Assembly (NCBI RefSeq): GCF_019754935.1
Contig: NZ_JAGSOA010000001.1
Location: 558,001 to 622,000, forward strand
DNA length: 64,000 bases
Origin: Corynebacterium parakroppenstedtii
Lineage (GTDB): Bacteria > Actinomycetota > Actinomycetes > Mycobacteriales > Mycobacteriaceae
Direction: 5' to 3'
The translations under genes were made by a program, and so were the position numbers. The notes under the pieces were generated by a model that saw only the letters and a list, made by a program, of their open reading frames with translations, was not told where the DNA came from and did not search any database. Below, one piece after another: positions 8,426 through 18,074 of this stretch; position 1 is the stretch's first letter; every line of letters begins with the position of its first letter.

Positions 8426-9358
8426 TTAAAAGCCCAATCTTCCTAAGGACTTAGGATCGGACTGCCAATTATCGAGCACTTTGATCCTCAGATCAACAAA
8501 CACGTTCTGCCCCATGAGTTCGATGAGCGACTTACGCGACTGAGAAATAATCCGACCCATCCGTCGATTATTTTTACCCAATAGAATTTTCTTTTGACCG
8601 AGGCGCTCCACATAAATAATCGCATGGATATCAAGAACGTTAGGGCAGTCGGGATTGGGTAAAACCTCGTCAACTTCCACGGCCACCGAGTGAGGCAACT
8701 CGTCACGCAGCCCTGATAGTGCGGCCTCACGGATTAATTCAGAGATGCGTGTGTCACGGTCTTCATCCGTCACGTGCTCATCGGGATAAAACTTTGGTCC
8801 CTCAGGAAGATAGCTCGTCAATACTTCAAGAAGGGTGGAAAGCTGAAAATTATTCTTCGCCGAGCATGGGACAACATCGGCACCGTCGAGAAGATCATGG
8901 AGTGCGAGCAGTTGGGCGCCGATTTCATCCTTCGATGCAATATCAGTTTTCGTAACAATACCGATCAAAGGCATCTTCGGGGCGACTTTCCGGACATTCT
9001 CCACGATCCACCGGTCCCCCGGCCCCAATTTCTCATTAGCGGGAACACACACCCCGATGACATCGACATCGGCGTACGTATCTTTAACCACTTCATTCAA
9101 GCGCTCGCCCAGCAGCGTTCTCGGGCGGTGCAGTCCGGGAGTATCGACGACAATGATCTGCGCATTATCCTCGTGGATCACACCGCGGATGGGATGACGA
9201 GTGGTCTCCGGCTGGTCTGCGGTAATTGCAATTTTCTCACCCACCAAGGCATTAGTTAATGTCGATTTCCCCGTATTCGGGCGTCCGACGAAGCTAACAA
9301 AACCTGACCGAAAACCGTCGGGTTGATCGCCCAGGGAACTGCCTTGTGGTGCGTCCAT
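8426..9358 (-). CDS. era: GTPase Era, 30S ribosome maturation
   Basis: A 310-residue Era. GTPase motifs appear in order: G1 GRPNTGKST (about 26–34), G3 DTPGLHR, G4 TKTD, and G5 SAKN. The C-terminal KH domain contains the recognisable GQKKILLGKNNRRM segment near residue 265. Era binds the 3-prime end of 16S rRNA and helps 30S assembly; its co-location with ybeY and rsmE fits this. It lies between the CNNM/CBS protein and recO in the same direction. Confidence 0.95.
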   Translation of the reverse strand: MDAPQGSSLGDQPDGFRSGFVSFVGRPNTGKSTLTNALVGEKIAITADQPETTRHPIRGVIHEDNAQIIVVDTPGLHRPRTLLGERLNEVVKDTYADVDVIGVCVPANEKLGPGDRWIVENVRKVAPKMPLIGIVTKTDIASKDEIGAQLLALHDLLDGADVVPCSAKNNFQLSTLLEVLTSYLPEGPKFYPDEHVTDEDRDTRISELIREAALSGLRDELPHSVAVEVDEVLPNPDCPNVLDIHAIIYVERLGQKKILLGKNNRRMGRIISQSRKSLIELMGQNVFVDLRIKVLDNWQSDPKSLGRLGF

Positions 9359-9453
9359 CGCGTTTATTCTCCTTCTAGCGTGTGGGGCAATTTGTTATTT
9401 ATGGGGCAATGATATTTAGCGTGATGAAATGTGCCCGCCATGCTCATCACTCA

Positions 9454-10830
9454 TCATGATTCAGACTTGTGATCACCCGTGCCGCTGTGGACGATCCCAT
9501 TATTCGAAGAATCATCACCATTGACAGGTTCACTGAACGTGGCCGAACGGCTCACAACGACGCTGGTAATCCGGATGCGGCCTCGACGATCGTGTCCTCC
9601 CTCAGCGCGGAAAGTCAGCCCCGCCGTCGTGACCTGGGCACCCGGTAGCGGAACACGGCCTAACTCAAAGGCCAACAAACCTGCAACAGTCTCAACGTCC
9701 TCTAGCTGCTCCTCGGAGAATTCGATGTCAATTCCCCGCTTCTCGTTGTAAAGCTCGACCAATTCGTCTAGAGAGAAGCGTGCAACTAGTCGGAATGATC
9801 CATCGTCGAGTTCCTCGACGGGGGCAACTTCGTCCTCGTCATATTCGTCGCTGATCTCTCCCACGATTTCTTCCAAAATATCTTCAATGGAAATCAAACC
9901 AGCAATGGCGCCGAATTCGTCGACAAGAAGAGCGATATGGTCGTGGGATGTCTGCATGTCACCCAAAAGCTCATCTAAGGGCAGAGAATCGGGGACAAAT
10001 TCCGCCGGCCGCATGACTTCTTTGACCGGCGTCGAGTTTTTACTGGGATCGTCATAGGACAAGGCCACAAGGTCCTTCAGATAGACAACGCCCTCAATAT
10101 CGTCAACATTTTCACCGACGACAGGAATACGCGAGTGACCTGACCGGACGCACAAACGGGTTGCCTGGCGCGCGCTCTTTTCCGATTCAATCCACAACAT
10201 GTCTGTTCGTGGAACCATCACTTGCCGAGCACGCGTATTAGCTAAGTCGAAAATAGCCTGGATCATTCGCCGTTCTTCGACCTGAACAACACCGCGTTCT
10301 GAGGCTATATCCACCATTTCGCGGAGCTCAACCTCGTTAGTAAAGGGCCCTTGTTCGAATTTCTTTCCGGGCGTAAAAACATTTCCCAACCAAATGAGCA
10401 ACGATGCCAGCGGGCTAAATAACTTCACAATCGGCCGTAAGAAAAACGCCGCTCGCAAACCAACCGTGTAGGGGTTTTGGCGGCCGACAGTTCGTCCGAC
10501 CACACCCAAGAACACATAAGAAAGGACCGTAAGCAGGACAATCGCAACGACAACAGCAGCCTCGTGAATTAACCGAATAGCGAGGACCGTAATAATGACC
10601 GATGCTCCCGCCTCGCACGCCGTTCGAACAAGAATAAGGGGGTTAATAAAACGAGCCCGATTATCCAATATCGCCAATAACGCGCGGGTGCTCCGTGTCT
10701 CATCCATATCTTCAACACGGGCACGTGAAATTGAGACCAATGCGGTCTCTACTGCTGTAAAAATCGCGGCAATAGCCAAAAGAACCACGACAATAACGCA
10801 GTCAATAAGGCCTTCAGTCAGAAAATTCAC
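9454..10830 (-). CDS. CNNM/CorC-type membrane protein with CBS pair
   Basis: A 458-residue hemolysin-C/CorC-family protein. Residues 1–145 form the DUF21/CNNM transmembrane domain, starting with a helix (VIVVVLLAIAAIFTAVETALVSIS) and several further helices. The CBS pair spans about residues 195–330 (RQVMVPRTDMLWIE, SRIPVVGENVDDIEGVVYLKDL, LLVDEFGAIAGLISIEDILEEIVGEI). The C-terminal CorC_HlyC/transporter-associated domain reaches about residue 425. This family is linked to magnesium/cobalt efflux or membrane signalling. The Ser/Gly-rich tail is not conserved. It is 17 bases downstream of ybeY in a conserved actinobacterial gene order. Confidence 0.92.
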   Translation of the reverse strand: MNFLTEGLIDCVIVVVLLAIAAIFTAVETALVSISRARVEDMDETRSTRALLAILDNRARFINPLILVRTACEAGASVIITVLAIRLIHEAAVVVAIVLLTVLSYVFLGVVGRTVGRQNPYTVGLRAAFFLRPIVKLFSPLASLLIWLGNVFTPGKKFEQGPFTNEVELREMVDIASERGVVQVEERRMIQAIFDLANTRARQVMVPRTDMLWIESEKSARQATRLCVRSGHSRIPVVGENVDDIEGVVYLKDLVALSYDDPSKNSTPVKEVMRPAEFVPDSLPLDELLGDMQTSHDHIALLVDEFGAIAGLISIEDILEEIVGEISDEYDEDEVAPVEELDDGSFRLVARFSLDELVELYNEKRGIDIEFSEEQLEDVETVAGLLAFELGRVPLPGAQVTTAGLTFRAEGGHDRRGRIRITSVVVSRSATFSEPVNGDDSSNNGIVHSGTGDHKSES

Positions 10831-10847
10831 GGGTATGTAACGTCTTT

Positions 10848-11456
10848 CTATGACTTATCGCGATCAGTCGGCTCCGCGATCATCCCACCAACTGTGGACT
10901 TAATCATGTCCTGATCCAGTGCCTCCCGATCTGCTGCGGTGGGAAACGCGCCGGGGCCCGTCGGCTTCGGCCCATAGGAGACACCGCGTTCTTCCAGATC
11001 GGTGTACCAATCAGCCAGGATGTCGTTCTGGAGGGCGAACATCCGGCGCTCCTCCTCAGGGGCCACATGGTCATAGCCCAACAGATGCAAAATGCCGTGC
11101 ACAGTCAGTAAAGACAACTCGTGGCCCAAACCGTGGCCGGCCCGATGAGCCTGACGCTCAGCGAAAGCGGGGCACAACACAATGTCACCTAACATCGCCG
11201 GACCAGGGGCATCCGCATCTGGTCTGCCAGAGCCGGGAGTGAGCTCATCCATAGGAAAACTCATGACGTCCGTCGGGCCTTCCAAATCCAGCCACCGGAA
11301 GTGGAGGTCCTCTATCGTCGGCTCATCAACAATAGAAATGGTCATATCTGCGGCCGGGTGAATATCCATCCGCATAAGAGCGAATTGCGCCACGTCGATA
11401 AGCGCTTCTTCGTTGACTCCGTCATACCCGGATTCATTAAAGACTTCGATACTCAC
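10848..11456 (-). CDS. ybeY: Endoribonuclease/rRNA maturation factor YbeY
   Basis: The zinc motif [11 protein letters not shown] (about residue 125) is the YbeY signature, and the preceding DVMSFPMDE stretch is typical. YbeY processes the 3-prime end of 16S rRNA. I choose the GTG at 11456 because it overlaps the phoH stop codon in a GTGA junction and has GGAAGGA six bases upstream; this indicates translational coupling to phoH. A GTG at 11471 would add five residues. The C-terminal 45 residues extend past the usual end of the family and look disordered. Confidence 0.92.
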   Translation of the reverse strand: MSIEVFNESGYDGVNEEALIDVAQFALMRMDIHPAADMTISIVDEPTIEDLHFRWLDLEGPTDVMSFPMDELTPGSGRPDADAPGPAMLGDIVLCPAFAERQAHRAGHGLGHELSLLTVHGILHLLGYDHVAPEEERRMFALQNDILADWYTDLEERGVSYGPKPTGPGAFPTAADREALDQDMIKSTVGGMIAEPTDRDKS

Positions 11457-12526
11457 TCTGAGTCCTTCCACACATACCGCTGATGCTGAAACCGTTCACC
11501 CTGCGTGTGGCCAGCATCCTGGTGGCTACCATGTCGCTTGCCTCGTCGCGACGTTCCCGAACGAGGACTATCACCGTCATCACCCTCAAAGGCTGCGTAT
11601 GCGTCGACAATGGCGGACACCAGATGATGCCGAACAACATCCTCGGATTGCATACGGATAACGCTGATGTCTTTGACCCCATCCAGCACATTGACGGCAC
11701 GCGCCAATCCTGACTCCTGGTGGGGCAAATCGACCTGGGTGAGGTCGCCCGTCACAACCATTGTTGTACCAAAACCAAGACGCGTCAGAAACATCTTCAT
11801 CTGCGCGGGCGTGGTGTTTTGTGCTTCGTCCAGAATGACGAAAGCATCGTTGAGGGTCCGCCCACGCATATAGGCCAACGGGGCGACCTCGATAATTCCG
11901 GATTCCATCAGCTTAGGAATGGTTTCGGGTTCGACCATATCGCGAAGGGCATCATGCAGTGGACGCAAATACGGATCGATTTTTTCGTGCAAAGTCCCAG
12001 GTAAAAACCCTAAATTCTCGCCAGCCTCGACAGCCGGCCGCGTCAGAATAATCCGGTGAACCTCACGGTGCTGCAGCGCCTGCACAGCCTTAGCCATGGC
12101 CAAATAGGTTTTACCCGAGCCCGCCGGACCTATTCCGAAAACAATCGTGTTGCTATCGATCGCATCAACATAATCGCGCTGACCAGGGGTCTTGGGGTGA
12201 ACACCCCTCCCGCGTCGCGTCACAATCGCAGCACTCTCCGACGGCAACGTCTCCGCCTCACCCCGAACCAATGTCACAGTTCTGGATACCGCATCAGCGG
12301 AAATGGGGTGCCCACGACGGGCCATCGACTGCAGCTCGAGGAAAATCCGACGGACCGCTTGACAATCCGCGGGCCTGCCGGACACGGTGACCCGGGCGCC
12401 GCGAACATGGACATCGGCATCCACTGACCGCTCCATGATGCGAAGGTTCTGATCCGCCGGACCAAGGGCCTGCGCTGCGTACTCGTCGTCAAGATCGAAG
12501 CTTAACGACGATATAGCCGACGACAC
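11453..12526 (-). CDS. phoH: PhoH-like ATPase
   Basis: A cytoplasmic PhoH-family ATPase of 357 residues from the first GTG. Walker A is [12 protein letters not shown] (about 136–147) and Walker B is [17 protein letters not shown] (about 232). PhoH-like proteins are implicated in RNA handling, and the gene is regularly fused into operons with ybeY, as here. The start needs attention: the frame is open further upstream and a strong GGGAGG (12620–12625) lies six bases before an in-frame CTG at 12613, whereas the GTG at 12526 has no obvious ribosome binding site. The C-terminal 35 residues are Ser/Arg/His-rich and variable. Confidence 0.93.
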   Translation of the reverse strand: MSSAISSLSFDLDDEYAAQALGPADQNLRIMERSVDADVHVRGARVTVSGRPADCQAVRRIFLELQSMARRGHPISADAVSRTVTLVRGEAETLPSESAAIVTRRGRGVHPKTPGQRDYVDAIDSNTIVFGIGPAGSGKTYLAMAKAVQALQHREVHRIILTRPAVEAGENLGFLPGTLHEKIDPYLRPLHDALRDMVEPETIPKLMESGIIEVAPLAYMRGRTLNDAFVILDEAQNTTPAQMKMFLTRLGFGTTMVVTGDLTQVDLPHQESGLARAVNVLDGVKDISVIRMQSEDVVRHHLVSAIVDAYAAFEGDDGDSPRSGTSRRGKRHGSHQDAGHTQGERFQHQRYVWKDSE

Positions 12527-12692
12527 GACGCTCTCGTGATCGTCACCAGCTAGCGCCCGCGGGGTGCCGGACCGTGGGGATTGACGTCGGGATGCCGAAT
12601 TCGACGTACTCAGTGGAAACCTCCCTGGTTAGTGTGCTCACTCAGTGTAGCGTGCAGTGTGGTTCTCGTCGCCCCGACGCTCATATGCAGGT

Positions 12693-13592
12693 CTATCGCG
12701 CCTCGGACCAACGCCCGGACAGCACATTCACAGCGCCGAGAGCAACGCTCGCTGCCGTGGCGGTTCGCAATACTTCGGGGCCAAGAACAACGGACGTGGC
12801 ACCCGCACGAACAAAAGCATCATGCTCATCAGGAGCGATGCCACCTTCAGGACCCACAATGAGCATGATCTGCGACGCATGACGTAACTTTTCGGCCAAC
12901 GCAGTCACGGGAACCGATTCCGATTCCTCCAGCACGAGAGCGAGGCCGCCCGATTGCGTGACTTGTTCAATGGCATTGACGACGTCATCCGTCGTCGATA
13001 AAGCGGCGATCCGTGGAAAACGCGCGCGTCGAGACTGCTTCGACGACGCGACAGCAGTATCGGCCCACTTGGCGCCCGCTTTCTTCTCTTTGCCCTTCCA
13101 CCGGGCAATCGAACGAGAGGCCGACCACGGAACAATTGCATCGGCACCCGCTTGGCACGCTAAATCAACCGCGAGTTCGGACCGATCAGACTTGGGAAGA
13201 GCTTGGACGACGGTAATGGGCGGAGTGGGCATCGGCGTGTGGCCGGCCTCCAGAACTGTGGCCCTCAGCTGGGTCTTTGACGGGGTGGACTCCACTGTGC
13301 ACCGGAGCCAATCGCCCTCACCATTAACCAAGACCAGCGAATCCCCCGCCACCAGCCGCTTCACTGTAACGGCATGACGGCCTTCCGAACCAGTGAGAAG
13401 AACGACGTCACCGACGTCGTACTGCGTCAGTGGCTTCTGCCCGTGAACATCAGTGTCACCGCCGAGGTCGTCATCGCGTTGCCCGCCGAGTTGGCCGGTA
13501 CCGTCGTCACGCGGACCGACAACGTCGGCTAACGATGGAAATGCTCCGCCGGGATATCCAGCGAAGCCATACACAAAGACGGGATCACTCAT
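12693..13592 (-). CDS. rsmE: 16S rRNA m3U1498 methyltransferase RsmE
   Basis: A 299-residue SPOUT-class methyltransferase. The C-terminal SAM-binding knot is evident from MLIVGPEGGIAPDEHDAF and LGPEVLRTATAASVAL (about 240–285). The N-terminal PUA-like domain begins at about residue 60 (VGDVVLLTGSEGRHAVTVKRL). Between MSDPVFVYGF and that domain is an Asp/Gly-rich insertion of about 40 residues that the family usually lacks. It methylates U1498 of 16S rRNA in the assembled 30S subunit. It is eight bases from dnaJ2 and in the same direction, consistent with one transcript. Confidence 0.93.
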   Translation of the reverse strand: MSDPVFVYGFAGYPGGAFPSLADVVGPRDDGTGQLGGQRDDDLGGDTDVHGQKPLTQYDVGDVVLLTGSEGRHAVTVKRLVAGDSLVLVNGEGDWLRCTVESTPSKTQLRATVLEAGHTPMPTPPITVVQALPKSDRSELAVDLACQAGADAIVPWSASRSIARWKGKEKKAGAKWADTAVASSKQSRRARFPRIAALSTTDDVVNAIEQVTQSGGLALVLEESESVPVTALAEKLRHASQIMLIVGPEGGIAPDEHDAFVRAGATSVVLGPEVLRTATAASVALGAVNVLSGRWSEAR

Positions 13593-13600
13593 GTGAACAC

Positions 13601-14746
13601 TTAACGCCCAACAAACCGGCTACGCAGCCGGGAGAAGAAACCGCCACCCGATTCCCTGTCATTCACGACGGCATCGTCCTTGCGGTGGTTCTTCACCTGC
13701 TTCAACAGCTTCTCTGTCTTGGAATCCAGCTTGGTCGGCACGGCGACACTAACGTGAGCCACCACATTGCCCTTGCGGTCGGAACGAATTCGCGGCATAC
13801 CACGGCCCTCGACGGTGATCGTTTCATCCGGCTGCGTTCCCGGAGCAATGTCGAGGGGGAATTCCTCCCCTACCGGGTCCTTCACGGAAATCGAGGTGCC
13901 GAGCGCTGCGTCGACCATGGGGACCGACACGCTCAGGTGGAGGTCGTCGCCCTCGCGGACAAAAACGCTGTCCGGTGCCACGCGAACCTCAACATAGAGA
14001 TCGCCGGCCGGTCCGCCGCCGGGGCCTACTTCACCCTGGCCCGAGAGGCGAACACGCATACCGTCGTCAATACCGGCCGGAATATCGACGGTGATGGGGC
14101 GACGCTTCTTCACACGGCCATCGCCATCACACTTCGGGCACGGATCTTTAATGATCTCACCGGTGCCGCCACATCGGCTGCACTCCCGAACGGTTTGCAC
14201 ATTCCCTAAGAAGCTGCGCTGTGTTTCGACGACTTCACCCCGACCCTGGCACGTCGGGCACGTCACTGGCGACTGTCCAGATTGAGAACCTTTGCCCTGG
14301 CAGGCGTCGCACAAGATGGCCGTATCGACGGTGACCTCTTTGCGAACACCGGTGTAGCACTCGGCGAGATCGAGCTTCATGCGGACGAGGGCGTCATTAC
14401 CAGGGCGCACGCGCGGTTTCGGTCCACGCATTCCTGCGCCCGCACCACCGAAGAACTGCTCGAAAATATCTCCCAGGCCGCCACCGCCGAAGCCACCTGA
14501 GAATCCGCCTGCGCCACCATAATTCGGCTGTGCCTCGGGGTCACCGCCGGCATCGACGATGCTTCGCTTTTGCGGATCGGTCAGCACCTCTTGGGCGATT
14601 TTGAGTTCGTTGAATTTGTCAGCGGCCTCAGCGGAATCATTGACATCGGGGTGATACTTCCGCGCCTTGCGTCGGAAAGCTTTCTTAATGTCCGCGTCAG
14701 AAGCATTTCTATCGACGCCTAATATTCCGTAATAATCTCGAGCCAC
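13601..14746 (-). CDS. dnaJ2: Chaperone DnaJ (DnaJ2)
   Basis: A full-length type I J-protein of 381 residues. The J domain has HPDVND near residue 33, followed by a Gly/Phe-rich segment and four zinc-binding repeats (CDACQGKG, CPTCQGRG, CSRCGGTG, CPKCDGDG, about 145–215). The C-terminal substrate-binding domains follow. Location next to hrcA rather than dnaK–grpE marks it as the DnaJ2 paralogue. The GTG start is preceded by AAGGAG at ten bases. A CIRCE operator upstream suggests HrcA control independent of, or additional to, the hrcA promoter. Confidence 0.95.
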   Translation of the reverse strand: MARDYYGILGVDRNASDADIKKAFRRKARKYHPDVNDSAEAADKFNELKIAQEVLTDPQKRSIVDAGGDPEAQPNYGGAGGFSGGFGGGGLGDIFEQFFGGAGAGMRGPKPRVRPGNDALVRMKLDLAECYTGVRKEVTVDTAILCDACQGKGSQSGQSPVTCPTCQGRGEVVETQRSFLGNVQTVRECSRCGGTGEIIKDPCPKCDGDGRVKKRRPITVDIPAGIDDGMRVRLSGQGEVGPGGGPAGDLYVEVRVAPDSVFVREGDDLHLSVSVPMVDAALGTSISVKDPVGEEFPLDIAPGTQPDETITVEGRGMPRIRSDRKGNVVAHVSVAVPTKLDSKTEKLLKQVKNHRKDDAVVNDRESGGGFFSRLRSRFVGR

Positions 14747-14867
14747 AGCTCACGTACTCCTTGTTTACCTACGTCAGTGTTCAGGGGTTAGCTTTATTCA
14801 CAATTTAATAATGGTTAAAAGCGGGGAATCTCGCGATAATAATACGTTCTTCCACTCGTGCTCAGTT
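14747..14867 (-). promoter_or_regulatory. dnaJ2 leader/promoter downstream of CIRCE
   Basis: About 120 AT-rich bases between CIRCE and the dnaJ2 start. On the minus strand a TATTAT hexamer (complement near 14835–14843) is a plausible -10 box placed just downstream of the operator, so HrcA binding would block RNA polymerase. The start site is inferred. Confidence 0.4.
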
Positions 14868-14894
14868 TTAGCACTCTTGCACTTTGAGTGCTAG
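14868..14894. promoter_or_regulatory. CIRCE operator (HrcA binding site)
   Basis: TTAGCACTC (14868–14876), a nine-base spacer, then GAGTGCTAG (14886–14894). It matches the CIRCE consensus TTAGCACTC-N9-GAGTGCTAA at 17 of 18 arm positions. It lies between the hrcA stop codon and the dnaJ2 start, not upstream of hrcA, so the direct target is dnaJ2 (and genes read through from it). Confidence 0.93.
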
Positions 14895-14936
14895 TTTTCC
14901 GACGGCCTCTGCTACGAGGATCGCGGCCCACTCCGA

Positions 14937-15959
14937 TCACTCCCCGCGGAGAACGTCGCCAACATACTTAGCGACGACGGCAACGTGCGACATCGTACCT
15001 GGATAATCCATAAATGTTGGCCCAACGACACCTAAGCCACCCAGCCGCTCAGCCGCACCGCCATACCCAGCAGACACGATGGACGCGCCGCGGAGCTCTT
15101 CAGTTTCGTTCTCCTCGCCGATGGACACGTGTACGGACTCCAAATCCCGAGCAGCAGCCAGCAGTTTCAACACCACCACTTGCTCCTCAAGAGCCTCCAA
15201 CACGGGCCGCAACGCGTTGGATCCCTCCTGAGTACGGGTCAAATTCGACGCCCCGGCAAGAATCAGACGGTCAGACGGGCGCTCAACAAGGGTTTCGACG
15301 ATCACAGTGGCGCACGCAACAATGACCGACCGCAGCTCACGCGGTGCATGAGCCACCAACGATTCCATCGCGTCCGGAGCTTCCGCCAGGGTTTTGCCGC
15401 TCAACGCACGGTTCACCGCGTCGCGAACGCGCGGGACATCCTCAGTCGGAATTTCCGACGTGACCTCCACATTCCGCTGTTCCACACGTCCCGTGTCCGT
15501 AATTAACACCAAGAGAAGGCGGTGAGGCGTCAGCTGCACGATTTCGCAGTGCTTGACATGGCTGACGGTCAGGGTCGGCACTTGAACCACAGCAACTTGC
15601 CTGGTCAACTGGGCGAGCAACTGAACGCTGCGTCGTAAAACATCCTCCAAATCAACACCATCTTGAAGGAACGACAAAATGGCGCGATGCTCCGCCCTGG
15701 ACAAGGGCTTAATGTCATGGATCGTGTCGACGAAAGCCCGGTAGCCCTTCTCCGTGGGAATGCGCCCGGAACTAGCGTGCTGCTGCGTGATGTAGCCTTC
15801 CGCTTCCAACACGCCCATGTCATTGCGAATCGTCGCTGATGACACACCTAATTTATGCCGCTCGACCAACGACTTCGAGCCCACCGGTTCCCGCGACGTA
15901 ATGTAATCGGTCACGATGGCCCGCAACACCTCAGCACGGCGTTCTTGAGTTCCAGCCAT
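14937..15959 (-). CDS. hrcA: Heat-inducible transcriptional repressor HrcA
   Basis: A 340-residue HrcA of standard length. The N-terminal winged helix includes [30 protein letters not shown] (about 21–50), the classic DNA-reading segment, followed by [20 protein letters not shown]. The remainder is the GAF-like dimerisation region ([22 protein letters not shown]). It represses class I heat-shock genes through CIRCE; one such site is present 43 bases downstream. AAGGAGGT precedes the ATG at four to five bases, a strong ribosome binding site. Confidence 0.95.
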   Translation of the reverse strand: MAGTQERRAEVLRAIVTDYITSREPVGSKSLVERHKLGVSSATIRNDMGVLEAEGYITQQHASSGRIPTEKGYRAFVDTIHDIKPLSRAEHRAILSFLQDGVDLEDVLRRSVQLLAQLTRQVAVVQVPTLTVSHVKHCEIVQLTPHRLLLVLITDTGRVEQRNVEVTSEIPTEDVPRVRDAVNRALSGKTLAEAPDAMESLVAHAPRELRSVIVACATVIVETLVERPSDRLILAGASNLTRTQEGSNALRPVLEALEEQVVVLKLLAAARDLESVHVSIGEENETEELRGASIVSAGYGGAAERLGGLGVVGPTFMDYPGTMSHVAVVAKYVGDVLRGE

Positions 15960-16027
15960 CAGTACCTCCTTATCGTGTCGTCGACCAACCGTGGCCTTCG
16001 TGACAGGCCGCTAGCTCTGAGAGCCCG

Positions 16028-17209
16028 CTAGCTATCTTCACTCACCAGAATATCGGTGATGATCCCATCCGCTAATAAACGCCCACGATTCGTGACCGCC
16101 ACCCGATCGGGAGAAGGACGCCACAACAACCCGTCATCAATAAACCGCTGCACGCATGATGTTGTTGAATCAGGCAGCTGGGATTCCTCGATCCCCTCGG
16201 CCAACCGCAAGGCCAACATTACGCGCTCCTCATGGCGTTCAGAGGGGGTTAAATCCTCGACGCCCTTCAAGGCAAGCGCGTCCTCGCTCTGGCTGATCAT
16301 CGCAGAGTAGCGGGCGGGATGTTTGACATTAACAAACCTCTGGTTGCCGATGTGGCCGTGCGCGCCCGGGCCGGCACCCCACCAGTCGCCGTCGCGCCAA
16401 TAGACCAAGTTGTGGCGGCACTCACCGCCCGGACGCGACCAGTTGGAGACTTCGTACCAGGAAAAACCCCGCCCACTCAGAGCGTCGTCGATAATGCCGT
16501 ACCGACGGGCCAAGGTGTCCTCATCGGTTTCGGTCAGCTCACCGTGGCGCACTTTGCGGAACATCGCCGTTCCCCGCTCGATGATCAGCGAATAGGCCGA
16601 AACGTGATCAACATCCGCGCTAAGAACCGCATCAACCGAGCGCTTGACATCATCGTCCACTTCCCCGGGCGTGCCATAAATGAGGTCAAGGTTGACGTGC
16701 TCGAACCCCGCCCGGCGCGCCTCCTGAGCAGCAGCAACCGGCCTACCGGGAGTGTGACGCCTGTCCAACACCCGAAGCACTTTCTCCGACGCGGACTGCA
16801 TCCCTAAGCTCACCCGCGTGAAACCGGCCTCACGCAGTCCTGAGAAGAACTCTGGCGAGGTGGATTCCGGGTTGGCCTCCGTCGTTACCTCTGCTCCTGG
16901 GCTCAAACCCATCGACGAGCGCACGGCGTTGAGTGCTCGCGTTAACCCCTCTGCCCCCACCAGGGAGGGTGTTCCCCCACCGACGAACACCGTATCGGCT
17001 GGTGGCAGGTGGTAACACTTTGTAGCTCGGGAGAGTTCACGCTCGACGGCATCAAAGTACTGGAGGACGGGCGATGGTGCGCCGTCACGAACACCCAATT
17101 CCCTCGGTGTGTAGGTATTGAAATCGCAATAGCCGCAGCGTGTCACACAAAAAGGGACGTGGATATAAACCCCGAAAGAATCCTTCTTCTTAGGAGGCAA
17201 AGTGGCCAC
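16028..17209 (-). CDS. hemW: Heme chaperone HemW (radical SAM, formerly HemN-like)
   Basis: A radical SAM protein with the cluster motif CVTRCGYCDF (about residue 20) after the YIHVPFC opening, followed by VFVGGGTPS and SLGMQSASEKVL. The HNLVYW motif near residue 290 is the HemW heme-binding signature and distinguishes it from true coproporphyrinogen dehydrogenase HemN. HemW delivers heme to membrane proteins. The start is uncertain: I favour GTG 17209, which overlaps the upstream gene by 20 bases, but the frame is open to 17257 and no clear ribosome binding site decides. Confidence 0.9.
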   Translation of the reverse strand: MATLPPKKKDSFGVYIHVPFCVTRCGYCDFNTYTPRELGVRDGAPSPVLQYFDAVERELSRATKCYHLPPADTVFVGGGTPSLVGAEGLTRALNAVRSSMGLSPGAEVTTEANPESTSPEFFSGLREAGFTRVSLGMQSASEKVLRVLDRRHTPGRPVAAAQEARRAGFEHVNLDLIYGTPGEVDDDVKRSVDAVLSADVDHVSAYSLIIERGTAMFRKVRHGELTETDEDTLARRYGIIDDALSGRGFSWYEVSNWSRPGGECRHNLVYWRDGDWWGAGPGAHGHIGNQRFVNVKHPARYSAMISQSEDALALKGVEDLTPSERHEERVMLALRLAEGIEESQLPDSTTSCVQRFIDDGLLWRPSPDRVAVTNRGRLLADGIITDILVSEDS

Positions 17210-17918
17210 CTTGGCGGCGCGACGCCACACTCGCCACGATGCGGTCCACCCGCGCACGCTCCTCCAAAAACGGCGGCGGGCAGGTCCCCCGCATCATCCG
17301 AGTAAAGGGCGGATACGGCCAGGCCACGGTGTTCTTCCACGCGTCAATGGCACTGACCACATGGTCGTAGGCTCGCGCGAAAACGATCGATAAATTGGTT
17401 GACGACGCATCCTCCACGGCCAGGTTCGTCTGGTACTCCACCCAACTGGCCACATCGGCGCACAGTCCCGACGCGGTCTCTGTACGACTCGTCAACGCGG
17501 TGCTCACCGCGTCCGCATCCACCACCGTCGGGATGGGAAAGCAGTGAGTCAGCGATTCCGCTGTGACTTTGAGCGGCTCATTCGGCAGACCTGTCATCGG
17601 GCGGCCAGAGCGTTCACGTGCCCCCGGACCCGCCGAGAGCACCCCACTTTTTAGTCCCGACGTCAGAGCGCGGCGAATTCCGTCGAGTTCAGGTACGACG
17701 CTGCGAATATCCTCGCGGGCCTCGCGGATAATGACGTCACATTCTTCCAGGCAATCATCGGCAAGATCTGCATCCCAATCAGCCAGGGCTTCACCGATGT
17801 TGTCGATATAGGTGGCGACCTCGTCGCCGATATCGGAGACCTCCTGAGTGAGCTCGCGAAGCCTTTCCGTGGCGCTACACCGAGCGGGAGACTCTTCAAG
17901 CACAGGCGAACTCCTCAC
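17190..17918 (-). CDS. Conserved hypothetical protein upstream of hemW
   Basis: A 242-residue protein without signal peptide or membrane helix. The first 90 residues are predicted helical and acidic (RLRELTQEVSDIGDEVATYID, then EECDVIIREAREDIRS), possibly a coiled coil. The C-terminal half has Trp-rich segments (WKNTVAWPYPPFTRMMRG). I do not recognise a family. A gene of unknown function at the same position between hemW and fadD15 is, as I recall, typical of corynebacteria, so a conserved partner role is possible. It overlaps hemW, implying co-translation. Confidence 0.65.
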   Translation of the reverse strand: MRSSPVLEESPARCSATERLRELTQEVSDIGDEVATYIDNIGEALADWDADLADDCLEECDVIIREAREDIRSVVPELDGIRRALTSGLKSGVLSAGPGARERSGRPMTGLPNEPLKVTAESLTHCFPIPTVVDADAVSTALTSRTETASGLCADVASWVEYQTNLAVEDASSTNLSIVFARAYDHVVSAIDAWKNTVAWPYPPFTRMMRGTCPPPFLEERARVDRIVASVASRRQGGHFAS

Positions 17919-18074
17919 AGAATCGACCGAACCAGACGATGGGAGCAGGAGAAATCATAACGGAAATAACTGTTTCCGGACGACTGATCACTCTGCACAA
18001 CCGGTATCAAATAGGGACGGGGATAACCATAAGGCAGCAGGAAGCCCATTGCATTGCGGCGCGCCGAAAGATGG

